DNA from: Pseudomonadota bacterium
GTDB taxonomy: Bacteria > Pseudomonadota > Gammaproteobacteria > Acidiferrobacterales > Acidiferrobacteraceae
DNA: 64,000 nt
Reading direction: 5' to 3'
Assembly: GCA_021827145.1 (NCBI GenBank)
Contig: JAKAXK010000002.1
Coordinates: 1-64,000 of the forward strand
Shown here: positions 58,921-64,000 of the stretch, in pieces
Numbering within the stretch: the stretch's first letter is position 1
Layout of the letters: the number at the start of each line of letters is the position of its first letter
The notes under the pieces: model-generated
What the model saw: the letters and a program-made list of their open reading frames with translations, nothing else
Told to the model about the DNA's origin: nothing
Databases searched by the model: none
Position numbers and translations under genes: made by a program

Positions 58921-60238
58921 CGTAGTCCTTGGCCGAGATCGTCTTGTCCTCGGCGCGCGCCGCGAAGCGGGCGGCCAAGCCCTGATAGATGGCTTCCCGA
59001 CACAGTTGCCGGGAAACCAGCGCGGCAATGAGGGCCGCGGCCATGAGCGGAAACAGCATGGCGTTGTTGGCGGTCATCTCCATGACGATCACGAAGGCGG
59101 TGATGGGCGTCTGCACGACCCCGCTCAGATAGCTCACCATGCCCAGGATGACCGCCGCCTGCAGCGGGGCCTCAGGGAAGAATCGGCCGATGTCGGCCCC
59201 CAAGCCGGCGCCGGTGGCCAGCGCCGGGGCAAAGAGGCCGCCGGGGATACCGCTCAGGTAGGAGACGAGGCTGGCCAGCCATTTGGTGAGCGGGAAGGCC
59301 CAGGGCAGATGGGCTCCGCCCACGACCAGTGCCCGCGCCTGCGGGTAACCGGTGCCGAAGGAGTTGCCATGCGAGAGCGTCCCCAGGATCGCGATCAAGA
59401 GACCGGCGGCCAGGGCCATGCGGTAGGGGTAGCGCGCGAGGGTCTCGCGCAGGCGCAGACTGAGGTCGAGCACCAGCCGACTGAAGAGCCCGCCAGCAAG
59501 CCCGCCGACGATACCGCAGGTCGGCACCAGCAGCCATTGACGCGGCGCGAGCGCCGCCTGCGTCACGCCGAAATAGGTGTAGTTTCCTTCGAGGGCGACC
59601 GCGGTAAGCCCGGCGATGAGGATGGTTATGATGATGGTCCCCGTGGCGTGTTCCTCGAAGCCTCGCGCAAGCTCCTCGATCGCGAACATGATGCCGGCGA
59701 TGGGGGTGTTGAAGGCGGCGGCGATACCGGCCGCGCCACCGGCCATCACAAGCGCGCGCTCGAGCCCGGGTCGTTTGAGGCCCGCCAGGCGTCCGGCGGC
59801 GGCGGTCAGCGATGCCCCGACATGGACCGTCGGGCCCTCGCGTCCGATCGAGGCGCCGGAGAACAGCCCAAGGGTCGTGAGCAGGATTTTACCGATCGCG
59901 ATGCGTACCGACAGCAGCCGTGAGGGCGAGTCGCCGGTCCGTTGCGACAGGGCGGCGATGACCTGCGGTATGCCGCTTCCCTGAGACCCGGGAAAGAATC
60001 GGCGCGTGAGCCACAAGGACAGGATGATGCCGGCTGGACTGACCAGGAACGGCGCCCACGGCCAGCGCTGGTAGAGGGTGAGGAAGCTTGTGTTCGCGAG
60101 GTTTCCGAGTTGGGTCAAGGCGACGGCCGAGAGACCCACCAGGACCGCGCCGCCCCAAAAGGTCGCGCGTAGCGCCCAGCGCCGGCCCCGCAAAAGACTG
60201 CGGACTCGGCGTATCGGACGCCGCAAATGCTGGCGCAA
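58907..60238 (-). CDS. ClC-type chloride channel/transporter
   Basis: GSQGSGIPQV; GREGPTVHVGAS; GGLFAPALATGAGLGA. Confidence 0.95.
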   Translation of the reverse strand: MRQHLRRPIRRVRSLLRGRRWALRATFWGGAVLVGLSAVALTQLGNLANTSFLTLYQRWPWAPFLVSPAGIILSLWLTRRFFPGSQGSGIPQVIAALSQRTGDSPSRLLSVRIAIGKILLTTLGLFSGASIGREGPTVHVGASLTAAAGRLAGLKRPGLERALVMAGGAAGIAAAFNTPIAGIMFAIEELARGFEEHATGTIIITILIAGLTAVALEGNYTYFGVTQAALAPRQWLLVPTCGIVGGLAGGLFSRLVLDLSLRLRETLARYPYRMALAAGLLIAILGTLSHGNSFGTGYPQARALVVGGAHLPWAFPLTKWLASLVSYLSGIPGGLFAPALATGAGLGADIGRFFPEAPLQAAVILGMVSYLSGVVQTPITAFVIVMEMTANNAMLFPLMAAALIAALVSRQLCREAIYQGLAARFAARAEDKTISAKDYDGPA

Positions 60239-60251
60239 GGCCGCCGCGCCC

Positions 60252-62180
60252 CTAAGGGGCCGCGTTCAGTTGAGCGCGGATCTGGCGGAACGAGGCGTGC
60301 GCCACCCGGTGCTGGTCACCGATCTCCTCCAGCACCTGTTTGAGTTCGGCCATGCGCGCCTCGAGGGTGTCGCTCGCCTGGTGGATGCGTTTGATGCTTT
60401 CGAGCCGGCGTCGCAGTTGCGCCTGATGCTCGCGCACCTGCGACTCCATCGGCGCCATCATGTCGCGCAGCCAGTCGTCGGCATCGCGATTGGCGCTTAC
60501 ATAGATGGCGCGAACTTTACTGACCGCCGACTCGAAGAAGCCGCGCACGACCGCCTTTTGTTCGGTCATGATGAGCGATAGGCCGCGCATGAACTGTTCG
60601 TGCTTATCCTGCAGGCGCTTGATCTCGCGCGTGTAGCGCATGACCGAGAAGGCTGCCGGCTTGATGTTGGCGAGGCCGTGTTCCTCCTGGAACTTGCGGT
60701 ACACCCCATCCATCAAGGTCTTGATCTGTCCGCTGTCGGCGGCCGCCTCGTCCATGCGTGAGCGCGCATACCCGAAAAACGTCTGCATGGCCGTCTTCAG
60801 TCCTGCGGTCGTAAGGCAGGTCTGCATGTTCCTTTTGGTCTCGGCGATCAAGGCATCGAGTTGCCGCAGGCTGATCTTGGCATATAGGGCGGCGCTTTGT
60901 TGCGCGAAGATCGTGCGCGTGGCGTGGAAGCGCTGCATGCTACGGTCGAAGTCGGTCTTGTCGGCCCGCACCTTGGTCATCATGTGTTCGATGACGTCCA
61001 TATTCTTGCCGTTCAAGCCGCTCAGTTCGCCCCAGTGTTCACGCAGACCCTGGAGCCTTTGACCGATGACGCGCTCTACGCTGGTCTCGACCTCGTCGAA
61101 TTCGCGGCCCACGGTCTGGGCGACCAGACAGCCCTTGCCCGGCAGGAGTTCTTCGGCGAGCGCCCGTTCGAGCGCGCCTATACCGCTGCGTTCCTCGAGA
61201 TCTCGGTCGCCGCGCACCTTGCCGGCCAGCGCCTTTTGCGCGGAAACCGGATAGACGCGTTCGGCGGCAACGTCCAGGTAACGCGCGGTTTCGTTCACCT
61301 GCCGCGTGACCTCACGTTCCAGCTCGCCGGCCTTCTTCATGTCGTCCCACAGCCCGTCAACCTTATTCAAGACCACGAGACGGCCCTTATGACTGTCGGC
61401 CACATGGTCCCGCCAGACCGAGATCTCCGATTGTGTGACGCCGGTGTCGGCGGCGAGCACGAACAGGATGGCGTGGGCGTTCGGTAGGGTGTTCAGCGTG
61501 AGTTCCGGTTCCGCGCCCAGCGCGTTGAGGCCCGGGGTGTCCAGGATCACGAGCCCGTCGGCGAGCAGGGGGTGCGGAAAATTGATGAGCGCATAGCGCC
61601 AGCGCGGAATCTCGACCTCGCCTTCGGCGTCCACGGCGGCCCCGGTCTTGGCGATGTCGTCGGTCACCGTGAGCCCGAGGGCGCGCGCCTCCTCGGCCGA
61701 CACATGCTTGATTTCGGCAATGTGGGCCAGGGCGGCAGCCATGGCTTCCGGGTCGTCGACATCGAGCGGTAGGGTCTGCCATTCATCGCTGAATCCCTTG
61801 AACTCGGCGACCGTGGCGCCGTTACGGCGCGTCTCTATCGGCAAGAGCTTGATACTCGCCGGCTTGTCGGCTTCATAAAAGAGTTCGGTCGGGCACATGG
61901 TGGTGCGTCCCGCGCTGGACGGCAGGATGCGTCGCCCTTGACCGGCGAAGAAGATGGCGTTGATGAGTTCGGATTTGCCACGGGAAAACTCGGCGACGAA
62001 GGCGAGATACAGGCGGTCGTCGCGCAGTGCGGTCTGCATGCGTTCTAGGTGGGCGTCGCTTTGCGGCTGGTTCAGTCCTTGCTCGGCAAGCCATGCGCGC
62101 AGATTGGACAGCGCCTGCGCCAAATCCCGCCGCCATAGCCCGTAGGCCTCGAAGCGCTGCTCAATCGCCGTCTGCGTCAT
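60252..62180 (-). CDS. Dynamin-like GTPase family protein
   Basis: VAEFSRGKSELINAIFFAGQGRRILPSSAGRTTMCPTELFY; LVILDTPGLNALGAEPELTL; VLNKVDGLWDD. Confidence 0.85.
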   Translation of the reverse strand: MTQTAIEQRFEAYGLWRRDLAQALSNLRAWLAEQGLNQPQSDAHLERMQTALRDDRLYLAFVAEFSRGKSELINAIFFAGQGRRILPSSAGRTTMCPTELFYEADKPASIKLLPIETRRNGATVAEFKGFSDEWQTLPLDVDDPEAMAAALAHIAEIKHVSAEEARALGLTVTDDIAKTGAAVDAEGEVEIPRWRYALINFPHPLLADGLVILDTPGLNALGAEPELTLNTLPNAHAILFVLAADTGVTQSEISVWRDHVADSHKGRLVVLNKVDGLWDDMKKAGELEREVTRQVNETARYLDVAAERVYPVSAQKALAGKVRGDRDLEERSGIGALERALAEELLPGKGCLVAQTVGREFDEVETSVERVIGQRLQGLREHWGELSGLNGKNMDVIEHMMTKVRADKTDFDRSMQRFHATRTIFAQQSAALYAKISLRQLDALIAETKRNMQTCLTTAGLKTAMQTFFGYARSRMDEAAADSGQIKTLMDGVYRKFQEEHGLANIKPAAFSVMRYTREIKRLQDKHEQFMRGLSLIMTEQKAVVRGFFESAVSKVRAIYVSANRDADDWLRDMMAPMESQVREHQAQLRRRLESIKRIHQASDTLEARMAELKQVLEEIGDQHRVAHASFRQIRAQLNAAP

Positions 62181-62236
62181 CTTCTTGCTCCCCGCCGCCT
62201 GACTATTACCCCTGCCCAGTATAGGCCATTTCGCCC

Positions 62237-63055
62237 TTAGCGTTGGCACTTAGGACAATAATAGCTGCTGCGCCCGCCCGCCAATAGCCGCGCGACGGGG
62301 GTCGTGCAGCGTGGGCACGGTCGGCCTTCCCGGCCATAGACCCGTAGCTGCTGCTGAAAGTATCCCGGCCGCCCATCGCTCCCGGCGAAGTCTTTGAGGG
62401 TCGTGCCCCCGGCCTCCACGGCGCGCGACAGGACCGCGATCACGGCCTGCGCCAGGGCCTCGTAGCGGTCGGCCCCTATGCGTCCGGCGGCCCGCCCCGG
62501 ATGGATGCCGGCCTCAAACAGCGCCTCGTTGGCGTAGATATTGCCGATCCCGGCCACGATATGGCCGTTCAACAGCAGGTCGCGGATGGCAATGCGGCGC
62601 CCGTGCGAGCGCGCGCGCAGATAGGCCCCGCCGAATCCCGGTTCCAGGGGCTCGGGGCCGAGGGGGGCGATGAGCGGGTGGCGGAGGGGGTCCTCGCTAA
62701 AAAGGAGCGCCCCGAAGCGCCGGGGGTCGCGCATGCGCACGGCCATGGCGGATTCCCCTGCGAGCACGAGGTCAAAGGGCTCGGAGGATCCGGGCCTGAT
62801 CCCTGGGCCCACGATCCTGAGACTGCCCGACATGCCGAGGTGGATGATGAGGGCGCCCTGTTCGAGCGAGACGATCAGGTATTTGCCGCGCCGCGTGAGG
62901 TCTGTGACCACTTGGCCGCGCAATCGCGCGGCCAGATCGCTTGCGATCGGCCAGCGTAGCCGCGATTCCCGGACGATCAAGTCGGCGATGGTCGCGCCGC
63001 GCATCCAGGGGATTAGTCCGCGACGGGTGGTCTCGACCTCAGGGAGTTCCGGCAT
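62237..63055 (-). CDS. mutM: Formamidopyrimidine-DNA glycosylase
   Basis: MPELPEVETTRRGLIPWMRG; YANEALFEAGIHPGR; C-terminal zinc finger CPRCTTPVARLLAGGRSSYYCPKCQR. Confidence 0.97.
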   Translation of the reverse strand: MPELPEVETTRRGLIPWMRGATIADLIVRESRLRWPIASDLAARLRGQVVTDLTRRGKYLIVSLEQGALIIHLGMSGSLRIVGPGIRPGSSEPFDLVLAGESAMAVRMRDPRRFGALLFSEDPLRHPLIAPLGPEPLEPGFGGAYLRARSHGRRIAIRDLLLNGHIVAGIGNIYANEALFEAGIHPGRAAGRIGADRYEALAQAVIAVLSRAVEAGGTTLKDFAGSDGRPGYFQQQLRVYGREGRPCPRCTTPVARLLAGGRSSYYCPKCQR

Positions 63056-63941
63056 GGGCGGCTAAGGCGAGCAGGTGCTGACCGACTTCCTGCGGGAAGT
63101 GGTACTCGAGCCCCTGGTCGGGCCGCAGCAGCACGAGTTCGGGTTGTGTGGCGAGGATATCGATGATGAGCGTGTGCCTGGATGCGACCTTTTTGGCGCG
63201 CTGTTCATTGTAATGAATCGCGATCCGTCCCAGGGGCGGGGCCCCGTGATAGCGCGTGACCGACAGCGCCCGGGCGTAGCGCCAGGCGTCCACGAAGGCG
63301 TTGATGCGGTCATTCGAGACGTGCGCGGGGGTCGGTGTGACGTGCCAGATGCCGTGGTGGCGGGTGATGGAGAGCCGTGGCAGGGCGAAGGCTACGGGGT
63401 GGATGCGATCCCCGAGCAGCTTGGTGCTCAAAAAGCTGTCGGTCGTGAGTCGGCGCGGATGGATGCTCTCGGCTGGCACGAGCGCGATCGAGTGTCCGAT
63501 GAGGACGTAGCGGAGATTCCCAAAGGGGCGACGGCGCCCCACCAGGATGCGTTCGTGGTTCAGACTCACCGTCGCCCGCGGCGGCGCCAGACCAAAGGCG
63601 GTCAGAGAGCCCTTGGGGATCGCGAATTCATCGTGCGGCTTAGCGGCTACGATGTCTGTCAGGGCCTCGACCCGAAAGCGGTCGGCGCGCGCCTTGAAGG
63701 GGTGCAGCAGGCGCCAGCCCGTGCCGTCACGTTGCAGCCGTATGACCGGCCGGCCCGGACGCGCGATTGTGATGTCGGTTATGGTCGCGCCGCGCACGGG
63801 TGCGAGCCGCGCCGGTGGCGCCGCCGGCGGCGACGCGGGCTTATGCCACAAGACCCACGCCAGGACCGCCGCTACGATCAGCAGGGCGCTGTTTGCGAGG
63901 CCGCGCCTTGGAAGGTTCACAGTCTGCGCCTCCGCCACCAA
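63039..63941 (-). CDS. DUF4340-like protein, probably linked to a Gldg-type ABC system
   Basis: N-terminal TM and DUF4340-like repeats; overlaps upstream Gldg-like gene. Confidence 0.65.
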   Translation of the reverse strand: MVAEAQTVNLPRRGLANSALLIVAAVLAWVLWHKPASPPAAPPARLAPVRGATITDITIARPGRPVIRLQRDGTGWRLLHPFKARADRFRVEALTDIVAAKPHDEFAIPKGSLTAFGLAPPRATVSLNHERILVGRRRPFGNLRYVLIGHSIALVPAESIHPRRLTTDSFLSTKLLGDRIHPVAFALPRLSITRHHGIWHVTPTPAHVSNDRINAFVDAWRYARALSVTRYHGAPPLGRIAIHYNEQRAKKVASRHTLIIDILATQPELVLLRPDQGLEYHFPQEVGQHLLALAAHAGTP

Positions 63942-64000
63942 ACACGCAGTGCGCCCGCAAACAGTAGGATAGGCAGGCCGAGCAGGAAGCCGTAGGCGAT
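63917..64000 (-). CDS. C-terminal fragment of Gldg-type ABC transporter accessory membrane protein, cut by window edge
   Basis: Reverse translation IAYGFLLGLPILLFAGALRVWWRRRRL-stop: terminal TM plus basic tail. Confidence 0.55.
   Translation of the reverse strand: MAYGFLLGLPILLFAGALRVWWRRRRL

Noticed and set aside
58490-59923. 477-aa plus-strand ORF opposite rsmD and clcA
   Set aside because: Antisense to two clear genes, low-complexity Arg/Gly/Gln-rich translation typical of spurious ORFs in GC-rich DNA.

Overview
This is a 64 kb stretch of a GC-rich proteobacterial chromosome. Gene content and order (ygfB-pepP-ubiH-ubiI | zapB-like-zapA-ssrS-ygfA, rpoH-ftsX-ftsE-ftsY, coaD-rsmD, mutM) fit a gammaproteobacterium; an acidophile related to Acidiferrobacter is my guess, not a demonstrated assignment. 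Most of the window is core genome: alkylation repair (ogt, alkA), NtrB/NtrC, an Mla-type lipid ABC system, ubiquinone hydroxylases, 6S RNA, ilvA, rpiA, trmL, bioF-bioH-bioC, the cell-division/SRP cluster and a dynamin-like GTPase. There is a complete but re-ordered MSHA-type type IV pilus locus (about 26.7-38.7 kb). The most unusual part is a roughly 11.6 kb block at 42.5-54.1 kb, between bioC and rpoH. It encodes a reduced type IV secretion-like apparatus (VirB2/3/4/5/6/8/9/10-like proteins) followed by an outer-membrane beta-barrel, an Ig-like/carboxypeptidase-regulatory-like lipoprotein, a class-II-aaRS-like amino acid:[carrier protein] ligase, a GNAT-like protein and a left-handed beta-helix acyltransferase. 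No relaxase, VirD4, VirB11, integrase or carrier protein was found in the window. I consider this the best candidate for an undescribed system. Other notable signals are a near-perfect CIRCE operator in front of rpoH, a sigma54-like promoter and strong terminator flanking the major pilin gene, several start codons placed 6-7 nt after a -10-like hexamer (possible leaderless mRNAs), and a structured 170-bp gap inside the otherwise tightly overlapping msh operon. All homology calls come from recognising motifs by eye; no searches were run.
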